A DNA stretch of 61,869 nt from Nitrosomonas sp. GTDB lineage: Bacteria > Pseudomonadota > Gammaproteobacteria > Burkholderiales > Nitrosomonadaceae. A program made the position numbers and the translations under genes. The notes beneath the pieces were generated by a model. The model was not told the DNA's origin, did no database searches, and saw only the letters and a list, made by a program, of their open reading frames with translations. Of this stretch, positions 26,397-36,910 are shown piece by piece. Positions within the stretch are counted from its first letter, which is position 1. The number at the start of each line of letters is the position of its first letter. Where the stretch lies: assembly GCA_021774195.1 (NCBI GenBank), contig JAJFJJ010000078.1, forward strand, positions 1-61,869, in the 5' to 3' direction.

Positions 26397-27707
26397 CTAA
26401 AGCATTCCATTAATTTGCTCTAAAACCTCTTCATCCAGCTCACCCACTTCAGCACTTAAACGCAATCGGGACACCAAATAACCATGATAGGCCTTGGCAA
26501 GATCACGCCGTGCAGAATAAAACTGTTGCTGCGCATTGAGCACATCCACTTCGGTTCTAACACCGACTTCCTGGCCAAGCATGGTTGAGTCTAATTGGCT
26601 TTGGCTCGAGACCAAAGCTTGTTGCAGCGCTTTGACTTGGGCAATACCGTTGGTCACATTCAGGTATTGTTGACGTACTTGCAACGCACTGTTGCGCCGA
26701 ATGTCTTCCAAATCATGCAATGCTCTTTCCCGATTGGCGATTGCTTCTCGCACACGCGACTGAATGCCAAAACCAGAAAATAATGGCACGTTGAGTTGCA
26801 ATCCAACTGATTTGGATGTGAGATCAATTCCCCGGCCAGTAAATGCGCCACCCACACCCGTTTGGTCACTGTATTGTGCAACCACATCGAGTGTTGGATA
26901 GTGCTGTGCCCAAGCTTTTTTCACCTCCTGGCTGGCAATCTCATAAACATCTTGCTGGATTTTTAAGGCGAAGTTTTTATCCTCCGCAACACTGACCCAT
27001 TCATCCATACTGGCATAGCGTAAATTGAATAGGTCTGACACAATTTCTTTCGCACCAACTAAGTGATCTGGGAAACGGTCAATGATGCCCTGTAATGTTC
27101 GTTTGCTAATTTCGAGTGCATTTCGTGCGGCAATTTCCTGCGAAATAGTCAAGTCAAAACGTGCCTGCGCTTCATTGGTATCCACAATGGTCGACACACC
27201 GACTTCAAAGTTACGCTTGGCTTGTTCTAATTGTTTTAGGATGGCCTTTTTCTGGGCTTCAGCCACTTCTACATCAACCTGGGCATCTAATACGCCAAAA
27301 TAAGCTTGGGCCACACGCAAGATTAAATCTTGTGCTGCCAACACGAATTCTGAGTCCGCCCTAGAAACTTCATTTTTTGCTTGTGCATAAATGATGAAAT
27401 TCTCAACCCGTATCAGCGGCTGGGTTGCCGCAATAACGAAACCACGGCTTTGAATAGTCACTTCGGGGTTAAATGGCGTGTTAATTTTTTGTACTTGGCG
27501 TGTACCACTTAGATTGATATTGGGTAAAAAACCAGCCCTACCTTGTGGCAATTTCTCTTGCGCAGCAACAAAAGCCGCGCGTGCAGACCGATATTGCGCG
27601 TCTTGTTCCAGCGCCTCACGATAAATCTCCATCAGATTAGATGCAAATGATGCAGTATTCATCACGACACACAAGAACAAACCGAGAAGAATTTGTAAGT
27701 ATCTCAT
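26397..27707 (-). CDS. tolC: TolC-family outer membrane channel protein
   Basis: 436 residues with a cleavable signal peptide (about 1-22, ending SFAS). Two halves, each with long heptad-rich helices and two short beta segments, follow the TolC/OEP duplication: LMEIYREALEQDAQYRSARA near 26, NINLSGTRQV near 63, then LQLNVPLFSGFGIQSRVREA near 297 and QQYLNVTNGIAQVKALQQA near 345. TolC trimers form the outer membrane tunnel of type I secretion and tripartite efflux. It lies 67 bp after pcm on the same strand and is probably co-transcribed with it, an order common in gammaproteobacteria. No adjacent inner-membrane pump is present. Confidence 0.92.
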   Translation of the reverse strand: MRYLQILLGLFLCVVMNTASFASNLMEIYREALEQDAQYRSARAAFVAAQEKLPQGRAGFLPNINLSGTRQVQKINTPFNPEVTIQSRGFVIAATQPLIRVENFIIYAQAKNEVSRADSEFVLAAQDLILRVAQAYFGVLDAQVDVEVAEAQKKAILKQLEQAKRNFEVGVSTIVDTNEAQARFDLTISQEIAARNALEISKRTLQGIIDRFPDHLVGAKEIVSDLFNLRYASMDEWVSVAEDKNFALKIQQDVYEIASQEVKKAWAQHYPTLDVVAQYSDQTGVGGAFTGRGIDLTSKSVGLQLNVPLFSGFGIQSRVREAIANRERALHDLEDIRRNSALQVRQQYLNVTNGIAQVKALQQALVSSQSQLDSTMLGQEVGVRTEVDVLNAQQQFYSARRDLAKAYHGYLVSRLRLSAEVGELDEEVLEQINGML

Positions 27708-27774
27708 ATTGATTTCCGACCAGTTTTTGGAGCCATTACTAAAAAATCGGCTGCTCCTAAAATTAATCTATCAA

Positions 27775-28428
27775 TCAAAAGTCGAACCTTTCTGGCTGTT
27801 TTGCATTGGTGAATGGAACGGTATAGGCTTCAAACAATACTTTTGTTATGAATTCACCGGACGCATCATTGGTCACCAAGACGACATCCATTATGGGGTC
27901 ATCTCCAACAATCGCGACTAATCGTCCGCCTGGGTTTAAACTCTTCTGAAATGCTTCAGGTAATACGGGTGTAGAACCCGTTAATACAATAACATCATAA
28001 GGCTCATGTTTTGACCAGCTTTGCGCTCCATCCCCCTGTTCCACGGTAACATTATTAATCCCGTGTGATTTCAGGTTGTTTTCAGCCATTACCTTTAATT
28101 CCGGCACGATTTCAACGCTATAAACATGTTCGCCTTGTTCAGCCAGTAATGCCGTCATGTATCCACTACCACTTCCAATCTCCAGAATTTTATCTGTTTT
28201 TTTGATGTGGAGTTCCTGTAGAATACGTGCTTCCATTTTTGGTGACAACATCATTTGACCATGACCTAACGGAATATCCATATCTACAAAGGCCATCTCG
28301 CGATAGGCTTGTGGGACGAATTCTTCACGTTTAACTTTATATAATAAATCAAGCACATCATCATCCAGCACATTCCACGTACGAATTTGCTGGGTAATCA
28401 TATTGGATCGGGTTTCTTCAAAGTTCAT
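27775..28428 (-). CDS. pcm: Protein-L-isoaspartate O-methyltransferase
   Basis: 217 residues, the typical length. The SAM-binding motif ILEIGSGSGYMTALLA lies near residue 79, preceded by the substrate-loop segment ILQELHIKKTDK; DVIVLTGSTPVLPEAF and LNPGGRLVAIVG follow. In most Pcm proteins the loop before the SAM motif contains a similar M-[ST]-P pattern, here MMLSPKMEARIL. The enzyme methylates abnormal L-isoaspartyl residues so that aged proteins can be repaired. It is divergent from thiC and lies upstream of tolC. The gene starts at ATG 28428; the leader contains TTGAAAGAAAT, a weak ribosome site. Confidence 0.93.
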   Translation of the reverse strand: MNFEETRSNMITQQIRTWNVLDDDVLDLLYKVKREEFVPQAYREMAFVDMDIPLGHGQMMLSPKMEARILQELHIKKTDKILEIGSGSGYMTALLAEQGEHVYSVEIVPELKVMAENNLKSHGINNVTVEQGDGAQSWSKHEPYDVIVLTGSTPVLPEAFQKSLNPGGRLVAIVGDDPIMDVVLVTNDASGEFITKVLFEAYTVPFTNAKQPERFDF

Positions 28429-28493
28429 ATTATTTCTTTCAATTAAAGTAACAGACTTGCAATTATTTCACATTTCTATTAGCTTCACAGCAT

Positions 28494-28582
28494 CAGCTAG
28501 GGGTCCGTACCAGAAAAAACTGGAATTTCGGTGAGATAGTCCCTTAATACCTGAAACGGATAATGCCGTCGTAGGGAAGCTG
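28494..28582 (+). promoter_or_regulatory. TPP riboswitch upstream of thiC
   Basis: The thi-box consensus is present: GGTGAGATAGTCCCTT, then ACCTGAAACGGATAATGCCG and GTAGGGAAGC. P1 pairs CAGCT (28494-28498) with AGCTG (28578-28582). Downstream, CCTCCC could pair with the AAGGAG ribosome site at 28614-28619, which would suit translational control. Thiamine pyrophosphate binding would switch thiC off. Confidence 0.95.
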
Positions 28583-28589
28583 GGACTAG

Positions 28590-30521
<1,932 letters not shown>

Positions 30522-30542
30522 CCATAGGCACACCATATCAAC

Positions 30543-31370
30543 ATGGACCTGACTTTATTACTGAAAGCATTAATCCTTGGTATTGTTGAAGGCTTAACCG
30601 AATTCCTACCGGTCTCATCAACCGGCCATCTGATTCTGGTCGGTGATCTGCTAGATTTCAAAGAAGATCGTGAAAAAGTTTTCATGATCGCCATCCAGTT
30701 AGGCGCAATTCTGGCCATATGCTGGGAATATCGCAGCAAGATAAAAGATGTTGCCGTCGGTATCGGATCAGACAAATCAGCCAACCAGTTTGTGCTGAAT
30801 TTGTTAATCGCATTTATGCCCGCCGCCATTCTAGGCTTGTTGTTTATTGATGTGATTAAACAATACCTGTTTAATCCGTTATCCGTTGCAACGGCACTGG
30901 TGATTGGCGGCGTCGTGATTTTATGGGCGGAGCGGCGCGATCATAAGATTGAAGTCGAACAAGTTGACAACATGGACTGGAAACATGCGCTCAAAGTCGG
31001 TTGTGCACAATGCTTAGCGTTGATTCCGGGGACCTCACGCTCAGGTGCAACCATTATCGGTGGTTTACTATTTGGCTTATCACGCAAGGCGGCCACCGAA
31101 TTCTCCTTTTTTCTGGCGATCCCCATCATGTTCGCCGCCACCTTTTACGATGTCTACAGAAACTTTGATATCTTGGAATTCGATGATCTGAGCATGTTTG
31201 CCGTCGGTTTCATTGCTGCATTTTTCAGCGCGCTACTGGCAGTACGCGGCTTAATCCGCTTCATCAGCAATCACGATTTCACGGTTTTTGCATACTACCG
31301 GATTATATTTGGCTGCGTTATATTGCTAACGGCTTATACGGGTGTTGTGGGATGGTCAGAGTTTGGGTAA
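30543..31370 (+). CDS. uppP: Undecaprenyl-diphosphate phosphatase
   Basis: 275 residues with about eight membrane spans. Both catalytic signatures of the BacA/UppP family are present: [20 protein letters not shown] near residue 13-32 and [14 protein letters not shown] near 161-174. The enzyme recycles the C55 lipid carrier for peptidoglycan and surface polysaccharide synthesis and confers bacitracin tolerance. It begins 21 bp after thiC, so it may be read through from the thiC transcript and come under partial thiamine control. ACACCATATCAAC before the ATG contains no strong ribosome site. Confidence 0.97.
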   Translation: MDLTLLLKALILGIVEGLTEFLPVSSTGHLILVGDLLDFKEDREKVFMIAIQLGAILAICWEYRSKIKDVAVGIGSDKSANQFVLNLLIAFMPAAILGLLFIDVIKQYLFNPLSVATALVIGGVVILWAERRDHKIEVEQVDNMDWKHALKVGCAQCLALIPGTSRSGATIIGGLLFGLSRKAATEFSFFLAIPIMFAATFYDVYRNFDILEFDDLSMFAVGFIAAFFSALLAVRGLIRFISNHDFTVFAYYRIIFGCVILLTAYTGVVGWSEFG

Positions 31371-31400
31371 AGAGTCGTCCTTTAGATCGGTCACTACACA

Positions 31401-31451
31401 ATGCAATGGCAGGCATCTGTCCTTAGGTGTCCTTAGGTGTCCTTAGGCAAG
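31401..31451. repeat. Direct repeat flanking ParDE (left copy) with tandem decamers
   Basis: ATGCAATGGCAGGCATCTGT followed by two full tandem copies of CCTTAGGTGT and then CCTTAGGCAAG. The same sequence, with a single CCTTAGGCAA, occurs in the same orientation at 32167-32196 on the other side of the ParDE genes. Confidence 0.7.
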
Positions 31452-31468
31452 GGAGAGTAGTAACCTTC

Positions 31469-31771
31469 TCAAAGATGGTTTTTAGGAAGCATTTTTTTAT
31501 GCAAAATACGGACAATAAATATATCATGTTTTCTTTGTCGGTAATAAATCACATGACTAACATGCCGATAATAATTATATCCTGTCTTTGTTTCATCACT
31601 GCATATATAGCTATGCCCTAAATTTGGATTATTAGCCAGTAGTTGTAAGCTTTCCTCTAAACCTGATAAGTACTTGTCCGTTTGTAGTTCGCCAAAATCG
31701 TGAATACTACGTTTTGTGATGTGTTTAATATCCTGGTCTGTTCTTTTTGATTTTGTATAACTACTTGTCAT
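31469..31771 (-). CDS. parE: ParE/RelE-type toxin
   Basis: 100 residues. The pattern SKRTDQDIKHITKRSIHDFG, YLSGLEESLQLLANNPNLGH, YNYYRHVSHVIYYRQ and IFIVRILHKKM follows ParE, including the N-terminal helical hairpin, the Y-R-x3-S-H-x2-YYR core and the closing VRILHxxM. ParE toxins poison DNA gyrase; RelE-like relatives cleave mRNA, and sequence alone favours ParE. Its ATG overlaps the stop of the antitoxin gene by 11 bp, so translation is coupled. Together with parD it is bracketed by direct repeats. Confidence 0.88.
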   Translation of the reverse strand: MTSSYTKSKRTDQDIKHITKRSIHDFGELQTDKYLSGLEESLQLLANNPNLGHSYICSDETKTGYNYYRHVSHVIYYRQRKHDIFIVRILHKKMLPKNHL

Positions 31772-32006
31772 AAATTTCAGATTTAGCTTCGTTCACAATC
31801 TCACTAAATGATTTGGTGCTTTCTCCACTATTTTCTCCTTCAATTAATGACTTTTGTAACATTGCAAACCTTACTTCTTGTTCTTCTAGTAAACGAAGTC
31901 CTGCGCGCAAGGCTTCACTAGCTGAACCATAACGCCCTTCTTGCGTCCATTTGGCGAGCATCTCTTCAAAATGATCACCAAGATTTACACTTGTAGTTTT
32001 ACTCAT
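31761..32006 (-). CDS. parD: ParD-type antitoxin
   Basis: 81 residues from ATG 32006 (MSKTTSVNLG). Ribbon-helix-helix N-terminal half with the ParD signatures VNLGDHFEEMLAKWTQEGRYGSASEALRAGLRLLEE (split here into VNLGDHFEEML and RYGSASEALRAGLRLLEE); the C-terminal half is acidic and would wrap the toxin. The frame extends upstream to 32045 but the conserved part starts at this Met. Antitoxin-first order, overlapping the toxin gene. Autorepressor of the pair by family knowledge. Confidence 0.9.
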   Translation of the reverse strand: MSKTTSVNLGDHFEEMLAKWTQEGRYGSASEALRAGLRLLEEQEVRFAMLQKSLIEGENSGESTKSFSEIVNEAKSEIYDK

Positions 32007-32166
32007 AATAATTGACCTTAAACCAGAATTACTAATATTTACCATATATCAGCAACTCTTACAAACAATGCGCTCTACTGGAGTAATAACTGAGCAGCTA
32101 CAATTGTAGCGGGGTAATCGGAGTTTGCATGGGAATTATTGTTTTTAGATCAATCATTCATGCGCT

Positions 32167-32196
32167 ATGCAATGGTACGTATCTGTCCTTAGGCAA
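32167..32196. repeat. Direct repeat flanking ParDE (right copy)
   Basis: ATGCAATGGTACGTATCTGT followed by CCTTAGGCAA, matching 31401-31420 and 31441-31450 with three differences. Same orientation as the left copy. The surrounding gap (32007-32315) shows no gene. Confidence 0.7.
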
Positions 32197-32315
32197 AAAA
32201 GATAAGTAATGTGTCCCTAGACACTTGCCTCACATTGGGCACTCGGTAAAGTTTTATGCACGAAATAAGGGGTTAGATTTAACGCACCTATAATACAAAT
32301 GGCTTTATTTACCAC

Positions 32316-32612
32316 TCAATCTTCTCGTAAAGCTTTTTTACGTGCTAATTGTTGCTTTAAATAGCGAATGATGTCATCAGATTCATATAACCACTGAACG
32401 TCGTCGTCTTCATGTTCTATGCGCAAACAGGGCACTTGCGTTTTTCCGCCGCCCATGAGCAACGCTTCTTTGTTTTTGCTAGAAGATAGAATGTCTTTTA
32501 ACGGTAATTCAAACTCCATCCACCAAAGCGCTAGGCGCACCTTGATGCAAAACGGGCATGATGCAAAATAGTATAGCTCGTGGCCCTTAAGCCGATTTTT
32601 TGTTTTACGCAT
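32316..32612 (-). CDS. Glutaredoxin-like / GST N-terminal-domain protein
   Basis: 98 residues from ATG 32612. The fold starts with HELYYFASCPFCIKVRLALW, a thioredoxin-type beta strand followed by a CPFC redox motif, then the cis-Pro segment TQVPCLRIEHEDD and a terminal SDDIIRYLKQQLA helix, as in the first domain of glutathione S-transferases and single-domain glutaredoxins. Probably a small thiol-disulfide oxidoreductase using glutathione. It stands alone on this strand. The frame could begin ten codons earlier, but no ribosome site supports that. Confidence 0.82.
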   Translation of the reverse strand: MRKTKNRLKGHELYYFASCPFCIKVRLALWWMEFELPLKDILSSSKNKEALLMGGGKTQVPCLRIEHEDDDVQWLYESDDIIRYLKQQLARKKALRED

Positions 32613-33375
32613 AATCCTATCTGACAAAATCGTACCCGCCAAAGTACTATGGCCACACGAATGATTTCATAATAAATAGCAATACAACATCGCCAATAAT
32701 AACCAAAGAAGCAAGCAAAATTGACGGTCAACAACTTGCCGAGTATAACTAGTTTACACAGCTAGCAGCAACTGTCAGGAGCAGCGAAGGACACCAGCAT
32801 TTCTAAAGGATTAAATCGATGGGGCGATCTGGGTATGGACTACACAGTTTGATAGGCAACGGCGGTTTGCTAATTCAAAACCAAGAGGGAACCATCTACG
32901 TTGGGTCAGGTGACACCGTGTACTTAGGTTTCGATAGCTGTCCTCCTAATTGTGGAGACGGTGAAAGTGTCGGTGAGCTAGGTGGAAGAAAAACCACATT
33001 GGCGGCAATACAGCCCATGTAGAAGAAGCATCAAAGAAACATGCTGATGAAATCGACTCGCAGCTGAAAATCCTCGCTTAAGGACAGATCTGAGAGCATC
33101 ATCAAAATGCATGGCGAACAAAAGGGCATGAGCCAAGACAAATACAGGAATAACGGTTAAGAATGAATTTTTTATTCGAAAACACATAGAGGGCCGCATC
33201 CTTCATTATTACAAACAATAACTGAGAACACAGCGAGTAAGCGCCATGAATATGGTTTCGCAAGACTCTTTTACTCACAAAAGGTTGGTTAGCCGAATTA
33301 AAATGCCTTACCTATCGGTTTGTGGTTATGCATCAAAACTCATCCGTTACGATAATCAATTAACAGGAGGAAATC
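32613..33375. other. Gap with a possible frameshifted small gene
   Basis: 763 bp without a firm gene. AAAGGA precedes ATG 32819, which opens 67 codons rich in Gly with a CPPNC pair (to 33022). Near position 32980 the coding-like signal seems to move to another frame, giving HIGGNTAHVEEASKKHADEI and a stop at about 33081. This could be one small gene broken by a frameshift. I found no family. 33082-33375 shows nothing else but a ribosome site for the next gene. Confidence 0.3.
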
Positions 33376-33756
33376 ATGCAACATAATCCAGACTTTTTAA
33401 GATTGGTGGATGCTGCAAAACAGCGGATAAAAGAATGTTCAGCGAATGATGTTCTGCTTCGCATGAACAGGGGAGAGTCGTTTCATTTTATCGATGTCCG
33501 TGAAGATCATGAATACCAGGCCGATCATGCTGCAGGAGCCAGCCATCTGGGCAAGGGCATTATTGAACGCGATATTGAAACGGTGATACCTAACAAGCAC
33601 GAGTCAATCGTATTGTATTGTGGTGGCGGGTTCCGCTCCGCCTTGGCGGCAGATACGCTACAGCAAATGGGATACACCGATGTGTTGTCTATGGATGGCG
33701 GCATTAAGGCCTGGCGAGAAGCAGGGTATCCAGTCGAGTGTGACGGATCGGATTAG
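33376..33756 (+). CDS. Rhodanese-like sulfurtransferase
   Basis: 126 residues, one rhodanese domain. FHFIDVREDHEYQADHAAGA near residue 36 and the active-site loop LYCGGGFRSALAA near 78-90, with the persulfide-forming Cys in CGGGFRS, followed by GGIKAWREAGYPV at the end, are complete. AGGAGG lies seven bases before the ATG, a strong ribosome site. Such proteins move sulfane sulfur between thiols; the acceptor is not predictable. No co-directional partner is close. Confidence 0.9.
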   Translation: MQHNPDFLRLVDAAKQRIKECSANDVLLRMNRGESFHFIDVREDHEYQADHAAGASHLGKGIIERDIETVIPNKHESIVLYCGGGFRSALAADTLQQMGYTDVLSMDGGIKAWREAGYPVECDGSD

Positions 33757-34086
33757 CCATATTTTCATCATTGCTCCATTGATATCATTAAGAAAAGCTA
33801 GAAAAGAGGTCGTAGTCGTTTTCTTTTTCATATTTAATTCAAAAATCAAACATAGCACCAATATCGCATCAAAAAAGGGCTACAATCCATTTTCTGCGCT
33901 CTACCGCACTAAATACGATTAGATAATTTTTCATCGGTTTTCTCGATTTTGAAACACGTATACACAAACAAGCCATGATCACCAATCACATCTTGCACAA
34001 ATTAGACCGAACCTAACCGTTTTGGGCAACGAACAGGATCAATAAATAGTACAATAAGCGGAAAAACCACATCCAAAACAATTACG
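33757..34086. other. AT-rich intergenic region
   Basis: 330 bp, AT-rich, with no coding pattern, repeat or hairpin that I can support. Confidence 0.5.
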
Positions 34087-34614
34087 GTGTTTATCGCACA
34101 ATCCATCACCAGTTTTTATAACCTAGAACAAGACCGGTTAAGTCTGATTTTTACCGATGTCGATCAAAAACAGTTGATGGGGCAACTTACCCGCCAAATG
34201 TTCAAAGGTTTATTGACTAAGTTACCCGATTGGCTCATCGAACAAAGCACCAACAACGCACCACAATCGACCGATCAAAAACACAAAATCAACAAAATTC
34301 TGCACCAGATTTCACAACAGGAAGTCAATGTCACCTACAGCAAAACCCAGCCGGAACATCAAATGGAAACATTTCTCATCGGCTCGCTCAATTTTTCCAA
34401 AACTAAACCGGAAGATGGCGGCCTCAACATTACGCTAAGATTCATCAACCCTGACAACACAAAAAACGTCACAATTACCCTTAAACAGGAACAATTACAT
34501 AAACTTATCAACGAAATACTTAAACAAGTGAAAAACTGGGACTTAAACAATCCATGGCAAAACAAAGACACACTGATGATTTCACTCGATCAGGCTAATA
34601 AAGTAATGCATTAG
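34087..34614 (+). CDS. Hypothetical protein
   Basis: 175 residues, apparently starting at a GTG (34087) since no ATG fits and the preceding bases are AT-rich. It reads as a genuine protein: a beta-rich N terminus (RLSLIFTDVDQKQLM), an amphipathic helix (LTRQMFKGLLTKLPDWLIE), a polar Gln/Thr linker, and a second beta-rich half ending in a helix with LNNPWQ. No signal peptide or membrane span. I do not recognise the family. Repeat B2 is inserted three bases after its stop codon. Confidence 0.6.
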   Translation: MFIAQSITSFYNLEQDRLSLIFTDVDQKQLMGQLTRQMFKGLLTKLPDWLIEQSTNNAPQSTDQKHKINKILHQISQQEVNVTYSKTQPEHQMETFLIGSLNFSKTKPEDGGLNITLRFINPDNTKNVTITLKQEQLHKLINEILKQVKNWDLNNPWQNKDTLMISLDQANKVMH

Positions 34615-34625
34615 GAAAATTGAAC

Positions 34626-34795
34626 ATAACTATTCAGCTTACCCCTAGTGCTCCGTCTACTTGATATTGACGGATACAGTTAGTTTTTCTGCGTTACAAA
34701 ATGATCATTTACACGTGTAAACTCACATTTTGCGCCTTGAACTGATGAATTCTAGGGGCAATCAGAACAGTTACCGAAATATACTGAATAGTTAC
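34626..34795. repeat. Repeat B, chimeric copy B2, with 8-bp target duplication
   Basis: 170 bp with ends ATAACTATTCAGC and ACTGAATAGTTAC, flanked by AATTGAAC on both sides (34618-34625, 34796-34803). The left interior carries GCTCCGTCTACTTGATATTG, the outer arm of repeat A, in place of the left inner repeat of B1. The palindrome TTTACACGTGTAAA is kept. So B and A sequences have recombined. Confidence 0.85.
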
Positions 34796-34906
34796 AATTG
34801 AACAAAATCAACCGGAAAAGATGCGGTAAACAACACGATAAAATCATTTATGATAATCCGGTCCAGCAAAGGCATCATCACCGTAAATCAACAACCGTAC
34901 CAATTA

Positions 34907-35362
34907 TTAGCCTTGCTCCCACGGCAAGCCCGCCACTTTCCAGCCTGACAAGGTACTACGGTGACCAGCTTCATCTTTATCGCCTTCAAAGCCTTCCAAA
35001 ACATTGTAACAATCAGAAAAACCCGATTGCGTAGCAATCATCGCTGCATGGCTGGAGCGTACGCCGCTACGACAAATAAATAAAACAGTCGTACTCTTGT
35101 CAACGCGATTAATTAGTTCATCAAGAAAATTGGAATTGGGCTGCATGCCGGGATAAGACCGCAACTCTATTTCAACCGAGCCGGGAATACGACCAACCCA
35201 ATCCAGTTCTGCATTTGAACGTACATCAATAATTTTTGCATCCGGTGATTTTTGTAGCAATTTATATGCCTCGGCAGGAAGCAATGCACCACGATATTGC
35301 AGATCCATCTTTTTTGCTCGTTGTTGTGCACGCTCTTGTATTTCTATTGAAGTTTCTTCCAT
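34907..35362 (-). CDS. Rhodanese-domain protein
   Basis: 151 residues from ATG 35362, with CAGGAT eight bases upstream; a GTG lies one codon earlier. An N-terminal helix (IEIQERAQQRAKK) precedes a rhodanese domain: AKIIDVRSNAELDWVGRIPG near 43, FICRSGVRSSHAA near 93-105 with the catalytic Cys, and a C-terminal LSGWKVAGLPWEQG. The longer loop before the C terminus (NVLEGFEGDKDEAGHRS) is typical of one gammaproteobacterial subgroup. Sulfurtransferase role by family; acceptor unknown. Confidence 0.9.
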   Translation of the reverse strand: MEETSIEIQERAQQRAKKMDLQYRGALLPAEAYKLLQKSPDAKIIDVRSNAELDWVGRIPGSVEIELRSYPGMQPNSNFLDELINRVDKSTTVLFICRSGVRSSHAAMIATQSGFSDCYNVLEGFEGDKDEAGHRSTLSGWKVAGLPWEQG

Positions 35363-35497
35363 CACGGTTATCCTGTTAGTTGTTGTAAATCATTACCAAT
35401 AATTTTCACAATCGATTGAAATTATTTACCTTTACCATCACTACAGACACTATTCCTTTCTTGGGCGTATCATCGTTCTGAAGGCCCAGCCCAATAT

Positions 35498-35536
35498 ACT
35501 AGTACTTCGTCAATATCAAGTAGACGGAGTACTAGC
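35498..35536. repeat. Repeat A remnant (single outer arm)
   Basis: CTAGTACTTCGTCAATATCA continuing as AGTAGACGGAGTACTAG: one repeat A outer arm closed by the inverse tip, the internal 220 bp being absent. It abuts the 3' end of the ADP-ribosylglycohydrolase-like gene. Confidence 0.75.
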
Positions 35537-36816
35537 TATAGCAAATTAACAAAATCCCTTATTTCTTTTTTTAGCTCATTATAGGCCAACAAACCGGATT
35601 TGAGTTCATCAGGTATTGCGGTATTGCAAGCACCGGCTAACAGACCAAGTATCATTCCCCGGTGCACATTGTCTCCACCCGCATTAGCGTTGGCTAAAAG
35701 AGATGCTTTAAAATCTGTATTATTTCTTTGTAACAGACATAATAAAAGCGGCAAGCCATGCTCGGGATAACAAGCGGTTGCAAACAGTTTGCCGATAATC
35801 TCCTCATCAGAATATTCTGTTAGCACGCGATTAACATCCAGATATTGATCGGAAAATTCGGTATGGATGCTCCACATCTGATCTTTAGGAATATTTCCCG
35901 GGCCTTTATGTGCCCGATAAGTTTTTGAGAGATCTTCACCACTGATCTTAATCAGCCGAACATTTTTTGCGTAATCAGAAATAGTTTCCTGTGGGCCTTC
36001 CCCTCTTAATAGCGCATGTAAAAGTGGAACCAACACACCCAAAGCGGAAGAAACATTCTCAGACCGGTGAGTTAATTGCTGATGGGAAATGGCTTGACCA
36101 AACCCTTGATAGGGTTCTTTTGCCAAGATTGAAAGCACCAAAGGGCGAATAACGCCGCCGTGTGAACCAATAGACCAAACAGCGCTCTGTTTCTGGGCAC
36201 AAAGCTCCGGTGCAACGCCTTTAGAATAATTTTCAAACCAGGCACGAATATAAATTTCACAATAAGGATCTTTATTATTCCCCGGTGTCGTCATGTAGGT
36301 AATAAAGTCGTGTAAAAATGCATCCTGATCATAACCGTCCTTAGCAATCACGGACCGCATTAACACACGCACCAGATTTGCACCTAAGGTATTTTCGCCG
36401 GCTTTTAACCCATGATGGTAATGATAACGCTCATTCAATACCGGCATCGCGTTAGCATGTTCACCTGCACGCTCAGCGGTCTGTATGGCGAAATGGTTAT
36501 AAGCGGTGTTATAAAAGCGGATATGATCATGCAAGATGTCATAGGAACGACCCAGCGCTTTTGCTTTGGAAACATCCGGGTGGTAGCCGTTTCCAACCAT
36601 AAAAGATTCAGGGTGGGGATGCGGCGCATCATTGTAACCATTAATAACACCAAAATCCCTTTTCAGATATTTCAGCTTGTAATACCAATGTGCAGGCATA
36701 GAAAGCGCATCGGCGATAAAAAGCCCCCACAGCGCATTCTCAATGCGTATCTTCTCATTTGGTAATACTTGTAATGCGCTTGTACCGGGTGCCACGGTTA
36801 TCGAATTTTGCATCAT
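35536..36816 (-). CDS. Divergent ADP-ribosylglycohydrolase-family protein
   Basis: 426 residues. The all-helical fold is suggested by ALWGLFIADALSMPAHWYYK near residue 27, TYMTTPGNNKDPYCEIYIRAWF near 168, and NANAGGDNVHRGMILGLLAGA near 385. The last motif corresponds to the C-terminal metal-binding NxGGDxD...G site, but the usual N-terminal T-DDT metal motif is not seen, and the C-terminal motif has GGDN, so catalysis is uncertain. Family members remove ADP-ribose from proteins or DNA. Its leader contains a 70-bp copy of the pirin promoter region (see the operator entries), so it is probably in the same regulon as pirin. Plain ribosome site AGGAAAAT before ATG 36816. Confidence 0.8.
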   Translation of the reverse strand: MMQNSITVAPGTSALQVLPNEKIRIENALWGLFIADALSMPAHWYYKLKYLKRDFGVINGYNDAPHPHPESFMVGNGYHPDVSKAKALGRSYDILHDHIRFYNTAYNHFAIQTAERAGEHANAMPVLNERYHYHHGLKAGENTLGANLVRVLMRSVIAKDGYDQDAFLHDFITYMTTPGNNKDPYCEIYIRAWFENYSKGVAPELCAQKQSAVWSIGSHGGVIRPLVLSILAKEPYQGFGQAISHQQLTHRSENVSSALGVLVPLLHALLRGEGPQETISDYAKNVRLIKISGEDLSKTYRAHKGPGNIPKDQMWSIHTEFSDQYLDVNRVLTEYSDEEIIGKLFATACYPEHGLPLLLCLLQRNNTDFKASLLANANAGGDNVHRGMILGLLAGACNTAIPDELKSGLLAYNELKKEIRDFVNLL

Positions 36817-36819
36817 ATT

Positions 36820-36894
36820 TTCCTCATACTTAATTTTCTAACAGAGTCTATCTGCTGATCAAATACGAATAAACAGCAATAATTGCAAAATATT
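36820..36894 (-). promoter_or_regulatory. Duplicated LysR-type operator/promoter, copy 1
   Basis: Read toward the gene it gives TTTTGCAATTATTGCTGTTT, then TTGATCAGCAGATAGACTCTG and AGGA before the ADP-ribosylglycohydrolase-like start. The same order with about 80% identity lies before pirin (37853-37925). The centre GCAATTATTGC (36876-36886) is a perfect 11-bp palindrome, a plausible LysR-type box. Confidence 0.7.
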
Positions 36895-36910
36895 GTTCAC
36901 GTTTTTAGAA

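Noticed and set aside
31421-31450. CCTTAGGTGT tandem repeat considered as a CRISPR fragment
   Set aside because: The units are directly adjacent with no spacers; this is a simple tandem repeat.
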